Source: Pseudomonadota bacterium (GTDB lineage Bacteria; Pseudomonadota; Alphaproteobacteria; Micavibrionales; Micavibrionaceae). From it: DNA of 64,000 bases. Made by a program: the position numbers and the translations under genes. The DNA is taken from the NCBI GenBank assembly GCA_029558635.1, contig JAKQEE010000416.1, positions 124,001 to 188,000 on the forward strand. Reading direction: 5' to 3'. A model generated the notes under the pieces. That model saw only the letters and a list, made by a program, of their open reading frames with translations, had not been told where the DNA came from and made no database searches. Shown piece by piece: positions 24,862 through 34,202 of the stretch (position 1 is its first letter; each line of letters begins with the position of its first letter).

Positions 24862-25908
24862 ATGGCACTCTCGACGATAGGCCTCTCGACCTCGCGCTGG
24901 AATGCCCGCAATAAATCAATTGCGCTGATGGCTGTTTTTCCGGGGATCGTGCTGGTAACTGCCTATTGGCAGATTCGCTTCCTGACCTTCTATTTTGCTG
25001 ATCGGTACGCGACAGACACCCAACCAGTTCAGCAAGCCGACTCATTATACTGGATACTGGCGCCCTTCATTGCCGTTGGTCTGATTGTCTGGTTCTACAT
25101 GTGCCTCAAGGATCAGGATAAAATCATCGAGGGCCTTTTTCACGCCTACCAGATCGATCGCCGCGACAACCCCGATCTTTATAACATGGTTGAAACGCTT
25201 GCGATTCAGTTGGGCCAGCCGGTCCCTGAAGTTTTTATCATTCCGACCATTGCCAGAAACGCAATGGCCAGCAGCCTCTCTGATGGAACGGACCGCATCT
25301 ATGTGACCTCTGGTCTGCTGGAATTTCTGGCCCACGACGAAGTCGAGGCGGTCATCGCCCACGAATATGGCCATATACTGAGCCATGACACGCGCTGGGT
25401 GGGCCTTTCAATCATTTTCACCAACCTTTTTTCCGGTGTCCCCCAATATTTCAAATCGGAAAACAAATTCGAAAGGTTGGACGAAGAAAAATCGCTTCGC
25501 CAGCTTGAGGTTTTTTTCTACAGCCTGCTTCTGTTTCCTATCTGGATTGGATATGCCGCCATTTCGGTGTTGCGGGTTTTCCTGCTGATTGAACGCGAAC
25601 ACGATGCGGATATGGCTGCCGTTCAGATCACCAAAAACCCCGACGCCTTGATGCGCGCTCTGATCCGCATCCACCGCCGCGCCCGCATTCCGTATGTTCC
25701 GAAAGATGTGATGTTCCTATGCATCGACAACCCACGTGGCGGGTTTTTTGCCACTCACCCGCGACTATTTGCACGCTTGCGGCATATTTCCCGCCTGACC
25801 CAGACAGAAATCCCGCAAATCGAGGAATCGAGTGAAGCTCCGATATACAAACGCTTCACCAAAAACAAACTGCTCCAGCGAACCTTCAAACCGTTCAAAA
25901 AGAACTGA
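24862..25908 (+). CDS. M48 family membrane metalloprotease, partner of LemA
   Basis: 348 residues with two N-terminal transmembrane helices (about 18-40 and 62-82) and a further hydrophobic pair around 225-250. The zinc site is HEYGH at 167-171, with the third ligand in REHDAD further on, so it should be active. This arrangement matches the HtpX-like peptidases found next to lemA. It probably degrades misfolded membrane or periplasm-facing proteins. Co-transcribed with lemA; convergent with the secreted fibre-like gene, 3 bp away. It is a different subgroup from the M48 protein at the left edge of the window. Confidence 0.92.
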   Translation: MALSTIGLSTSRWNARNKSIALMAVFPGIVLVTAYWQIRFLTFYFADRYATDTQPVQQADSLYWILAPFIAVGLIVWFYMCLKDQDKIIEGLFHAYQIDRRDNPDLYNMVETLAIQLGQPVPEVFIIPTIARNAMASSLSDGTDRIYVTSGLLEFLAHDEVEAVIAHEYGHILSHDTRWVGLSIIFTNLFSGVPQYFKSENKFERLDEEKSLRQLEVFFYSLLLFPIWIGYAAISVLRVFLLIEREHDADMAAVQITKNPDALMRALIRIHRRARIPYVPKDVMFLCIDNPRGGFFATHPRLFARLRHISRLTQTEIPQIEESSEAPIYKRFTKNKLLQRTFKPFKKN

Positions 25909-25911
25909 TCG

Positions 25912-27534
25912 CTACTGTGTTAGCAACTGCAACTGCGTGTCCGCAACGCGCGCAGGGTAGTATTTGAGTTGCCTGCTCCACCGGACGGCACCGACCCCTT
26001 GCCCTAAAATCAATCTGGTTACGGTTGGCGGGGCCCAGCTGGTATCAAGAGTTTTTAAAACACCGTCATAGGCGGCGTTCGCATTATTCAATGCTTGGGC
26101 CGCCGCAATTTTTCCACTTTCGGACACTGCCGAGGCATGGGAAAAGCCGCCCTGTAGGGCCGAGGTATTATACCCGTCGACGCCGCGGCTTGATCCGGTA
26201 AGATTATAAAATGCGTTCCACCTATTGTTGTTGGTTGTGTCATCTACACGCCAGAACATCGGGTAAGTCGTACCCCCTGCGCTATACCACGTTACATACT
26301 CGTAAAAAGCCCCGGAATTCTGGTTGTACCAAGCTCCGGTGGGAACCCTCAAATCATCCGCCTGTCGCGTCACAGCAGCATTTGTGGTTTGAATATAGGA
26401 GGTCGAGAAACGGCCCTGTTCCAATTGCGCTCCCCAGATATAAGCACCGGAAGAACCGTCCCCGAGATAGCTGGGATTTGTTCCGTGATAGGTTGAAGAA
26501 TTGACAAGGTAGATATAAAATCCCGCGGTCCCGCTCGCTACGACATTGGCGGCGCAACGATACCAGCCATTAGGCAAAGCAGTTATCGAGGCGGATTTCA
26601 AAACAGTATTGGTGGCTCCTAAAGAAACCGTTCCGGTCTGTAAATCAAACACGGGGGCTTCATTGGCTGCTTGCAAACCTGCTCCGGCAAACTGGATATA
26701 GCGCCGTCCGTTATCTTTAAGAAAAACATTCAACGAATAGGCTGTCGAAACTGTCAGGGAGTTGCCGTCAAAAATATAATGCTGGGCGTTGGCCGCTGAC
26801 TCTATAATGCGGTCGGCTGTCATGGTCCCGTCAGGAGCTGCCACGGCATCAGCAGTTACCGTCAGACCTGCTTTCGTCCACCACGCATTGTTCATTTGCT
26901 CTGAATATTTTGTGCTATTCGTCCTCTGTTCTTCGATCAGGATACCCTTGGCGAGGTGGGTGGTGGGGTCGTAGTCGAAACGTGGAACGTTATTTGAAAC
27001 GGTTTGTAAATTTCCCGAAGAATCAAAATACGTCCCGAGCGAATTACGGGCATATGTTCCCCCTGCCGCGGTCAGGAAGGAAGGGAGCGTGGCATAATGC
27101 GTGCCGGAAAGGATGTAATCACTATTGATAAAATCCATCGACAGCGACGGGTAATCGACTTTGACGTTGGTGGTGTTGGGGGGGGTAAAGGTCAGGTTGG
27201 TAATCGCATTGCCGTTCAGGTCCGTAACCGTCCCGCCATTCAGGTCCAGCGGAGAGGAAACCGTAACCCCGTCAAGGTCGACATCCCCCTCCTGCGGCGT
27301 ATAGGTAAAGGTCAGGGCCGATCCGCCCGAGCCACTCGCATAACTGGCATAACGGGTTACTCCGCCGACATCGACCGCAATCCGTGGGGTTCCGCCGCCC
27401 GTCCCGACAGTGACGGATTCTGACATATTGACCGTAAAGGAAAGGGGCGCAGACAGCGCAGTGAGGGGAGAAAAGAAAAGCGGGAAAGTTGCAAGAAAAA
27501 CCATTGCGCCCTTTCGTACCCAAAACCCACTCAT
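25912..27534 (-). CDS. secreted protein with Ig-like repeat and phage-fibre-like domains
   Basis: 540 residues. A signal peptide ends near LSA (29). The first mature domain (about 30-115) reads like one unit of large bacterial adhesin repeats (FTVNMSESVTVGTGGGTPRI, then ALTFTYTPQEGDVDLDGVTV). The middle (about 130-390) resembles fibre or spike modules of phages: TYARNSLGTYFD, then KGILIEEQRTNSTKYSEQMN and APDGTMTADRI, ending in GAYIWGAQLEQG. The C-terminal part looks like a concanavalin-type/LamG beta sandwich. A carbohydrate- or surface-binding role is likely. AGGGGA eight bases before the start supports it. A run of eight C (27178-27185, coding strand) lies at the end of the first domain. 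No other phage genes are nearby, so it is a captured module rather than a prophage. Confidence 0.68.
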   Translation of the reverse strand: MSGFWVRKGAMVFLATFPLFFSPLTALSAPLSFTVNMSESVTVGTGGGTPRIAVDVGGVTRYASYASGSGGSALTFTYTPQEGDVDLDGVTVSSPLDLNGGTVTDLNGNAITNLTFTPPNTTNVKVDYPSLSMDFINSDYILSGTHYATLPSFLTAAGGTYARNSLGTYFDSSGNLQTVSNNVPRFDYDPTTHLAKGILIEEQRTNSTKYSEQMNNAWWTKAGLTVTADAVAAPDGTMTADRIIESAANAQHYIFDGNSLTVSTAYSLNVFLKDNGRRYIQFAGAGLQAANEAPVFDLQTGTVSLGATNTVLKSASITALPNGWYRCAANVVASGTAGFYIYLVNSSTYHGTNPSYLGDGSSGAYIWGAQLEQGRFSTSYIQTTNAAVTRQADDLRVPTGAWYNQNSGAFYEYVTWYSAGGTTYPMFWRVDDTTNNNRWNAFYNLTGSSRGVDGYNTSALQGGFSHASAVSESGKIAAAQALNNANAAYDGVLKTLDTSWAPPTVTRLILGQGVGAVRWSRQLKYYPARVADTQLQLLTQ

Positions 27535-27639
27535 AAGAAATTCCCCTTCGAAACCCCCATCCTAGCCCCCTAGTCCGGAGGGTCAAGAAGGAAGTAAAAT
27601 GATTGAAAAGATTATGAAAATAATAGATAAAAGAATCTC

Positions 27640-27669
27640 TTGATTCTCACGCCCAACCCTGTGTATAAC
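27640..27669 (+). promoter_or_regulatory. candidate promoter of rpmI-rplT
   Basis: TTGATT (27640-27645) and TATAAC (27664-27669) with an 18-base spacer, about 100 bases ahead of rpmI. The long leader could hold an autoregulatory L20 site, but I could not recognise one. Confidence 0.45.
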
Positions 27670-27770
27670 TCCCCGTCCCCAACCGGACCTGTCTGGCTGA
27701 AATCGGCTGCCTCGACGGGCCATATACCAAAGTAACGGGGAGAGTAAAACCATTAAATAAGGAGAAGAAA

Positions 27771-28019
27771 ATGCCGAAAATGAAAACCAAAAGCAGCGCA
27801 AAAAAGCGCTTCAAAGTGACCGGTTCGGGTCTTGTAAAGTTCAAGCCTGCCAAAATGCGTCACATGCAAATGAACAAACCCAAATCCATGAAACGTAAAG
27901 CCCGCGGAACATCCGTGCTGGCCGAAATGGACGGGCGCATCATTCTTGAAAACTTCATGCCCTATGCCCGCGGTAAGAAAAAAACCAGCCACAATCCGGC
28001 TCCGGTTGCTGTGGAATAG
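27771..28019 (+). CDS. rpmI: 50S ribosomal protein L35
   Basis: L35 of the large subunit. The MPKMKTKSSAKKRFKVTGSG start is diagnostic, and GAGAAG precedes the ATG. At 82 residues it is longer than the usual 64-66: after the conserved region a C-terminal extension (PYARGKKKTSHNPAPVAVE) is added. The order rpmI-rplT, then pheS-pheT after an interruption by four other genes, is a broken form of the common infC-rpmI-rplT-pheST cluster. infC is not in the window. Confidence 0.96.
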   Translation: MPKMKTKSSAKKRFKVTGSGLVKFKPAKMRHMQMNKPKSMKRKARGTSVLAEMDGRIILENFMPYARGKKKTSHNPAPVAVE

Positions 28020-28041
28020 AAAAGAGAGAAGGAGATAAAAG

Positions 28042-28404
28042 ATGTCCCGTGTTAAAAAAGGTTCCCCACGTGCCCACGCACGTCACGTTAAAATTCTGAA
28101 ACTGGCCAAAGGTTACCGTGGTCGCTCTCACAATTGCTACCGGATCGCTCTGGAGCGTGTTGAGAAAGCCCTGCGGTACGCCTACCGCGACCGTCGCAAT
28201 AAAAAACGCGACTTCCGCGCCCTGTGGATTCAACGTATCAACGCCGCCGCCCGTGAACACGGCCTGACCTATTCCCGCTTTATGGACGGCGTCCACAAAG
28301 CAGGCATTGCAGTTGACCGCAAAGTTCTGGCAGAATTGGCCGTGAATGACGCTGCCGCTTTCAAAGCGATTGTTGACCAGGCCAAAAAAGCTGTCGCTGC
28401 TTAA
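28042..28404 (+). CDS. rplT: 50S ribosomal protein L20
   Basis: L20, an early assembly protein of the large subunit. It has 120 residues, the standard length. The [23 protein letters not shown] start and the [24 protein letters not shown] block are canonical. GGAG lies before the ATG, 22 bp after rpmI. A strong terminator follows. Confidence 0.98.
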   Translation: MSRVKKGSPRAHARHVKILKLAKGYRGRSHNCYRIALERVEKALRYAYRDRRNKKRDFRALWIQRINAAAREHGLTYSRFMDGVHKAGIAVDRKVLAELAVNDAAAFKAIVDQAKKAVAA

Positions 28405-28425
28405 TTGAGCGTAGAAATGAATTTG

Positions 28426-28455
28426 AAAAGCGGCCTCATCGGGCCGCTTTTTGTT
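28426..28455 (+). terminator. intrinsic terminator after rplT
   Basis: AAAAGCGGCC (28426-28435), loop TCATCG, GGCCGCTTTT (28442-28451), then TGTTTT. A ten-base perfect stem with U-rich tail. Confidence 0.9.
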
Positions 28456-28474
28456 TTCACTAAAGGAAATAGAA

Positions 28475-28759
28475 ATGTTTGTTATTTTGCTCCACTACCT
28501 GAAACCGATTGAAGACGTGGAGCGTGTGGTTGTCCCGCACCGTGCCTATCTGGATGAACTGTATGCCAAAGGTGTTTTGTTGGCGTCCGGCCCGCAGGTT
28601 CCGCGCACTGGCGGCGTTCTGCTGGCCAAGGGCATGGACAAAGACGCGCTCTGGGACATTCTCAAGAAAGACCCCTTCCATACTGAAGGCATCGCCGAAT
28701 ATAAATTGATCGAATTTGATCCGATCAAACACCATGTCGCGCTGAAAGAATTGATCTGA
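28475..28759 (+). CDS. YciI family protein
   Basis: 94 residues from the ATG at 28475, with AAAGGAAA eight bases upstream. The ferredoxin-like YciI fold is shown by FVILLHYLKPIEDVERVVVPHRAYLDELYAKGVLLASGP and the following DPF segment (KKDPFHTEGIAEYKLIEF), with the conserved His (PHRAYL) and Asp (KDPF) of the putative active site. Members act as small hydrolase-like or dehalogenase-like enzymes, but substrate is unknown. The stop overlaps the start of the HAD gene by one base (TGATG), so the two are translationally coupled. Confidence 0.88.
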   Translation: MFVILLHYLKPIEDVERVVVPHRAYLDELYAKGVLLASGPQVPRTGGVLLAKGMDKDALWDILKKDPFHTEGIAEYKLIEFDPIKHHVALKELI

Positions 28760-29421
28760 TGAAATACAAGCTGGCGGTCTTTGACTGGAACGGAACCTTG
28801 CTTGACGATGCGGTTGCCAATGTCAAAGGCACGAATGCGACATTGAAGCTGTTGGAAAGGCCACCGATCACATTGGAACGCTATCGTGAGACGATGGATT
28901 TTCCGGTTACCCACCTTTATGCGCGCAACGGGATTGATCCTGACACATATCTAGCCAACAGCGACAGGCTGGCCGATGCATTTTATGAAGCATACGGCAA
29001 GGCGTCAGAAGCTTCCCCCCTGCGTACCGGAACACACGAATTGCTTGACTGGCTGCTGGATAACGGCGTCACTACGATGATCCTGAGCAATTACCTGCAA
29101 GAGGAGCTGGAGGGCCAGATGGCCCAGCGCCATGTCCACCACAAATTCAAACATATATGCGGCAATGACCGTGCCTTGAATAAGGGGATTACCCGCACCA
29201 CCAAACTGGAACGGCTTAAGGTCTATCTGGACAAATTCGGCTATGACCCGACCGAGGCTTTCATCATTGGCGACTCGTTCGAGGAAATTGAAGTCGGCAA
29301 GCATCTTGGTATGCTGACAGTTTCTGTGACATGGGGCTGTTTTTCCAAAGAACGGCTCGAAAAGGGCGGCGCGCATCATATGATCGACAATTTGTCCGCT
29401 CTAAACTCAATTCTGCAATAA
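28759..29421 (+). CDS. HAD superfamily hydrolase
   Basis: 220-residue phosphatase-type protein of the phosphoglycolate phosphatase-like subgroup. Motif I reads DWNGT (D9-T13): the nucleophilic Asp is present, and the second Asp of the usual DxD is Asn, a variant found in part of the family. Motif II is ILSNY (Ser about 112), motif III is a Lys near KLERLKVYL, and motif IV is IGDSFEEIEVGK. A helical cap domain lies between motifs I and II. Substrate is unknown. It is coupled to the YciI gene in front. Confidence 0.85.
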   Translation: MKYKLAVFDWNGTLLDDAVANVKGTNATLKLLERPPITLERYRETMDFPVTHLYARNGIDPDTYLANSDRLADAFYEAYGKASEASPLRTGTHELLDWLLDNGVTTMILSNYLQEELEGQMAQRHVHHKFKHICGNDRALNKGITRTTKLERLKVYLDKFGYDPTEAFIIGDSFEEIEVGKHLGMLTVSVTWGCFSKERLEKGGAHHMIDNLSALNSILQ

Positions 29422-29500
29422 AAGGGTGTAAGGTCAGGATTTTATAACCTGCAAAATAAACTTGCGGTCAGAGATAATATTGGATAGAGAATCTAATGTT

Positions 29501-30586
29501 ATGACTAAAGATTGCGTAGAGCCAACACTATCGCTGACCAAAGAGTTCTCCACTCATACCATCCTCTCCCTGCAAAGCTTACTGCCGTGGGAGCGGTTAC
29601 ATTCTCTTTTGAAAACAGCGCCGAGAGGCCCTGAATCGCCGCTTGCCGCCTTTGATCGGGAACGACCCCGATGGATCAAGATGCTGGAGGATACTCCCAC
29701 ACGGGAACAAGGGCAGGCCATCGCGAGCATATGGGATAATTTCAGTGAGAAATCCATATATCCCCCGGATATCATGATGGTCCCGATGCTTGAAGAGGTG
29801 ACGAGAACTTTACCGAATATGTCGCCAAAAAGTCTACGGCAAATAATGATTTCCATGTCTTATTTAGCGGTTGATCCGGGGCCCGTGATACTGGAGCAAT
29901 TGGCGGCTCTTGTCGCAGAAAGATCTCCGAAATTTGATAATGACTCCCGCATCTATGCAATCCATGCCCTGACAGTGATGGATGCATTGCAGGAGCACAA
30001 GCATGGCAAGTCCCGTGTGCCGTTGGTTGAGGCGTACAAAGTTCTCCTTAATGGGGTGAAACTCGTCAATGTGATTAAAGGGGGGCACATAGCCATTCTG
30101 AGGGATGGAACAAAATGGTTTGGCTGCGGATTTTCTTTGGAACGTGTTTCAGAAGATGACTGCTCATCCAACTTTGAACGAAATGTAGATGAACTCTTCT
30201 GCAACGTTAGTGGTGATGCAAAATCCCTACACTCACATATTGTTAAAGAAACAGGGCACAGAATAGATCTGACGCATGAGTTTAGGGGAAGAAAATTTCA
30301 CACCGAATGTGATGGGAACACCCACATCGTTATGGGTACAAACGGAAGCCCCTCCCATATGAACGGTCAGACCATTCTCCAGACGGGTTTGCTGCGTCCC
30401 TTGTTGGAAGAGCCGTTGGTTCGTGTTTCTCAAATCGTTTTTAACCAGAAGAGAAATTATCCGGAATATTGGGAACAGTTTCTTCACCAGATCGGAAGCT
30501 ATCCGGGAAAGACATGCCTATTTTTAAATGGCCATGAATCCCCAGAATTTCATATGATCGGGCACATAGATCGGTTTGCACTGTAA
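29501..30586 (+). CDS. candidate RAP-domain (FASTK/OPR-like) protein
   Basis: 361 residues from the ATG at 29501 (an upstream TTG is possible). The first half is helical, with repeat-like units such as MSPKSLRQIMISMSYLAV and SRIYAIHALTVMDALQEH that resemble the helical repeats of FAST-kinase and octotricopeptide proteins. The C-terminal part (about 255-330) reads as a RAP domain: RGRKFHTECDGNTHIVMG, then NGQTILQTGLLRPLL, and a strand with conserved hydrophobics (VRVSQIVFNQK). RAP proteins bind and process organellar RNA in eukaryotes; bacterial copies are rare, mainly in host-associated lineages. Assignment rests on pattern recognition only. It stands alone between the HAD gene and pheS. Confidence 0.5.
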   Translation: MTKDCVEPTLSLTKEFSTHTILSLQSLLPWERLHSLLKTAPRGPESPLAAFDRERPRWIKMLEDTPTREQGQAIASIWDNFSEKSIYPPDIMMVPMLEEVTRTLPNMSPKSLRQIMISMSYLAVDPGPVILEQLAALVAERSPKFDNDSRIYAIHALTVMDALQEHKHGKSRVPLVEAYKVLLNGVKLVNVIKGGHIAILRDGTKWFGCGFSLERVSEDDCSSNFERNVDELFCNVSGDAKSLHSHIVKETGHRIDLTHEFRGRKFHTECDGNTHIVMGTNGSPSHMNGQTILQTGLLRPLLEEPLVRVSQIVFNQKRNYPEYWEQFLHQIGSYPGKTCLFLNGHESPEFHMIGHIDRFAL

Positions 30587-30677
30587 TCCCAAGTTATGAA
30601 TAAGGAATAGGCTTGCGAAAAGCGGCAAAATCCTGCAAAAATGCCTCTCTTAAAGAGGACTAAGGAATAAAAGACTC

Positions 30678-31769
30678 ATGGATACATCCGCATTAAAGAA
30701 AGAACTGGTCGAACTGGTCGAGGGCGCGTCCGATATGGCGACGTTAGAGAATGTTCGCGTCACGGCGCTGGGGAAAAAGGGGCGCATCACCGACCTGATG
30801 AAAACGCTCGGCGCCATGTCGCCGGATGAACGCAAATCTGCCGGAGCCGAGCTTAATGTTTTGAAAGATGAAATCTCCGACCTGATCGAAAAACAGGCGT
30901 CGCAGTTAAAGGCGCAGGAGATGGATTCCCGCCTTGCGAATGAAATATTGGATGTCACATTGTCACCACGCCCTGAACGCCGCGGCACTATCCACCCAAT
31001 AAGCCAGACAATGGACGAACTGGTCACGATTTTTGCCGATATGGGTTTCGAAGTGGCCGAAGGTCCGGATATCGAAGACGATTTCCACAATTTCACCGCT
31101 CTGAATTTTCCGCTGGGGCATCCGGCGCGCGAAATGCACGATACGTTCTATCTCCCCAACGACGAGCGGAAAGATGGAGAGGCGCAAAAGAAAGTGCTGC
31201 GCACCCACACCTCGACGGTTCAAATTCGCCATATGATGCAAAACAAACCACCGGTCAAAATGATCTGCTTTGGTCGGTGCTATCGTTCCGACTGGGACAT
31301 GACCCACACGCCGGTTTTTCACCAGATGGAAGCCCTCTATATTGATAAGAACGTCACGATGGCGCATTTAAAGGGCTGCCTCTCAGACTTCGTGCGGGCT
31401 TTCTTTGACATTGACGATCTGCCCGTTCGCTTCCGCCCATCTTTCTTTCCGTTTACGGAGCCAAGCGCCGAGGTCGATATCGGCTATTGGAAAGAAAACG
31501 GCGAACTGAAATTGGGCCGCGCGCCAAATCCAGAAAACCAGAAATGGCTGGAAATTCTGGGGTCTGGCATGGTGCATCCGAATGTGCTGAGAAATTGCGG
31601 TCTCGACCCCGAAGTGTATCAAGGTTTTGCGTTCGGTATGGGTCTGGAACGCGCAACGATGCTCAAATACGGCATCCCCGATCTGCGCAGCATGTTTGAA
31701 AGTGACACACGTTGGCTCACCCATTACGGGTTTGATCCGCTCAATCGCCCCAACCGCGCCACAAAATAA
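30678..31769 (+). CDS. pheS: phenylalanyl-tRNA synthetase alpha subunit
   Basis: Catalytic subunit that charges tRNA-Phe as an alpha2-beta2 enzyme. It has 363 residues. An N-terminal coiled coil (1-90) contacts tRNA. The class II core follows with motif 1 around HPISQTMDELVTIFADMGF, motif 2 VRFRPSFFPFTEPS and motif 3 GFAFGMGLERATML. pheT starts 19 bp downstream. A short hairpin (CCTCT / AGAGG) lies before the ribosome site, but no Phe-rich leader was seen. Confidence 0.98.
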   Translation: MDTSALKKELVELVEGASDMATLENVRVTALGKKGRITDLMKTLGAMSPDERKSAGAELNVLKDEISDLIEKQASQLKAQEMDSRLANEILDVTLSPRPERRGTIHPISQTMDELVTIFADMGFEVAEGPDIEDDFHNFTALNFPLGHPAREMHDTFYLPNDERKDGEAQKKVLRTHTSTVQIRHMMQNKPPVKMICFGRCYRSDWDMTHTPVFHQMEALYIDKNVTMAHLKGCLSDFVRAFFDIDDLPVRFRPSFFPFTEPSAEVDIGYWKENGELKLGRAPNPENQKWLEILGSGMVHPNVLRNCGLDPEVYQGFAFGMGLERATMLKYGIPDLRSMFESDTRWLTHYGFDPLNRPNRATK

Positions 31770-31788
31770 GATACGAAAGACTTGTAAA

Positions 31789-34197
31789 ATGAAATTCACA
31801 CTGAATTGGTTGAAAGATTATCTGGATACAACGGCAACGCTGGACCAGATTGTTGAAAAGCTTACCGATGTTGGTCTCGAGGTCGAAGGGGTTGAAGATC
31901 GTGCGTCGATCTATGCGCCGTTCAAGGTTGCCGAAGTTTTGGAAGCCGACCCGCACCCTGATGCAGATCGTCTCAGGGTTTGTCAGGTCAAAACCGCCGA
32001 AGGCGTGTTGCAAGTCGTCTGCGGCGCACCGAACGCCCGCAAGGGAATGAAGGCGGTCTTTGCTCCGGCAGGTACTTATATTCCAGGTCTTGATGTCACC
32101 TTGAAGAAAACCAAAATCCGCGGTCAGGATTCAAACGGGATGATGGTCTCGGAACGTGAAATGAATCTGGGTGATAACCAGACTGGAATTATCGACCTGC
32201 CCGTCGATACGCCCATCGGAACACCCTTGGCCGAAATTTACGGCCTGAATGATCCTGTGATTGAAATCAATGTCACGCCGAACCGCCCTGACTGTGCGGG
32301 CGTACGTGGTGTCGCTCGCGATCTCGCGGCGGCGGGTCTCGGAACGCTGAAACCGCTCCCCACATCCAATATTCAATCAAGATTTGAATCGACACCGAAA
32401 GTCACCTTGCAATTCGCGGAAGGTGACAAGGAGGCCTGCCCGCTCTTCATGGGCCGCCTGATCAAAGGTGTTAAAAACGGCCCGTCACCGGAATGGCTGC
32501 AGCAGCGCCTCAAAGCCATTGGTCTGCGCCCGATCTCGGCACTGGTCGATATCACCAACTATTTCTGTATCGGCCTGTCCCGTCCGCTTCACGTCTATGA
32601 CGCGAACAAACTTGACGGTGATATTCACGTTCGCATGAGCAAAAAGGGCGAAACCCTCGATGCGCTCAATGATAAATCCTACACCCTCGAAGACGGTATG
32701 ATTGCGATCTGCGACAACTCGGGCATTCTGGGGCTAGGTGGTATTGTCGGCGGCACGAAAACTGGCTGCGAAGACAATACAAAAAATGTCTATCTGGAAT
32801 GCGCCTATTTCGATCCGATGCGCATCGCGCGTACGGGTCGCGATTTGCAAATTGTCTCCGATGCGCGTTACCGTTTCGAACGTGGTATTGATCCGGCTTT
32901 TACGGTTGATGCGGTTGAACTGGCCACACAAATGATCCTCGATCTGTGCGGCGGCGAAGCCGGAACGGTTATTAAGGCAGGCGACGTTCCTCCTTGCACA
33001 AAAGAATATAAATACGACCCCGCCCGTTATACGAAACTGATGGGCGACGATGTGTCCGAAGCGGAACAAAAACGTATTCTCGAATCCTTAGGCTTCACGG
33101 TTGCACCTAACTGGACGGTCACAACTCCCGCGTGGCGCCCCGATATCTTTGGTGTGGTCGATCTGGTCGAAGAAATTGCCCGCATTCACGGATTTGCCGC
33201 GATCCCTGCCGTATCGGTTCTGAAAGACGGAGCCGTGGCAAAACCGGCTGAGACCCCACGCGGCGTAAAAGTGCGCCGGGCAAGAGGGGCGCTGTCATCA
33301 TCAGGACTGCAGGAATGCATCACTTGGTCCTTTATGGCCGAAGATCTGGCGCACCAATTCGGCGCGAACGATCGCCAGCAAGCCGCGCGGCTGAAGCTGG
33401 TGAACCCGATCAGCTCCGAACTCGTTCAAATGCGCCCGTCCATTTTGCCGAACCTGATCGAAGCCGCAAGCCGCAACGCCGACCGCGGATTTGCAAATGC
33501 CGCTTTGTTCGAGGTTGGTCCGGTTTTCTTTGGAACCGATCTAACGGAACAACCTTTTGTTGCCTGTGGTGTACGCACCGGAACGATGGGTCCGAAACAC
33601 TGGAGCGGAGCAGACAGCTCGCGCAATGTCGATCTCTATGATGCAAAGGCAGATGTTTTGCGCACGATCGAATCCTGTGGCGGCCCGTCGGGAAATTTAC
33701 AGGTCACGCGCGACGCCCCGTCCTATTACCACCCGGGACGTTCGGGGGCATTGCGTTTGGGTGCGAACGTTGTCGCCTATTTCGGAGAAATCCATCCGGC
33801 CATTCTGGATAAAATGAAAATCACCGATGCGGTGGTGGGCTTTGAACTATTCTTGGAAAACATTCCTGAATCCAAGAAAAAAGGAACGGCGCTGCCGCTG
33901 GTCAATCTACCGCAATTCCAGCCGATTGAACGTGACTTTGCGTTCCTGGCCGATGTAGGCGTCGAAGCCGACAGCTTCGTTCGCGCAATCAAATTCGTCG
34001 ACCGCAATTTGATTGCGAATGTCGAAATCTTTGACATTTATACAGGCAAGGGAATTGAGCCGGGTAAAAAATCCGTGGCAATTACGGTAACGCTCCAACC
34101 GCGCGATCACACACTGACCGACGCGGAAATCGACGGAATCACTCAGAAGATTGTTGCGGTGGTCGAACAGAAAACCGGCGCGACACTCCGCGGATAA
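31789..34197 (+). CDS. pheT: phenylalanyl-tRNA synthetase beta subunit
   Basis: Non-catalytic/editing subunit of phenylalanyl-tRNA synthetase. From the ATG at 31789 (MKFTLNWLKDYLD, the canonical start) it has 802 residues. The OB-fold tRNA-binding domain covers about 40-150, followed by the B3/B4 editing domain (about 210-380), B5 (about 400-470), a pseudo-catalytic core and the C-terminal ferredoxin-like anticodon-binding domain (about 708-802, FAFLADVGVEADSF...). The 3' end is 5 bp from the convergent fadD. Confidence 0.98.
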   Translation: MKFTLNWLKDYLDTTATLDQIVEKLTDVGLEVEGVEDRASIYAPFKVAEVLEADPHPDADRLRVCQVKTAEGVLQVVCGAPNARKGMKAVFAPAGTYIPGLDVTLKKTKIRGQDSNGMMVSEREMNLGDNQTGIIDLPVDTPIGTPLAEIYGLNDPVIEINVTPNRPDCAGVRGVARDLAAAGLGTLKPLPTSNIQSRFESTPKVTLQFAEGDKEACPLFMGRLIKGVKNGPSPEWLQQRLKAIGLRPISALVDITNYFCIGLSRPLHVYDANKLDGDIHVRMSKKGETLDALNDKSYTLEDGMIAICDNSGILGLGGIVGGTKTGCEDNTKNVYLECAYFDPMRIARTGRDLQIVSDARYRFERGIDPAFTVDAVELATQMILDLCGGEAGTVIKAGDVPPCTKEYKYDPARYTKLMGDDVSEAEQKRILESLGFTVAPNWTVTTPAWRPDIFGVVDLVEEIARIHGFAAIPAVSVLKDGAVAKPAETPRGVKVRRARGALSSSGLQECITWSFMAEDLAHQFGANDRQQAARLKLVNPISSELVQMRPSILPNLIEAASRNADRGFANAALFEVGPVFFGTDLTEQPFVACGVRTGTMGPKHWSGADSSRNVDLYDAKADVLRTIESCGGPSGNLQVTRDAPSYYHPGRSGALRLGANVVAYFGEIHPAILDKMKITDAVVGFELFLENIPESKKKGTALPLVNLPQFQPIERDFAFLADVGVEADSFVRAIKFVDRNLIANVEIFDIYTGKGIEPGKKSVAITVTLQPRDHTLTDAEIDGITQKIVAVVEQKTGATLRG

Positions 34198-34202
34198 AGA
34201 AA

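Noticed and set aside
25912-27534. Prophage
   Set aside because: The fibre-like gene has a signal peptide and stands alone; no capsid, tail, lysis or integrase gene is nearby.
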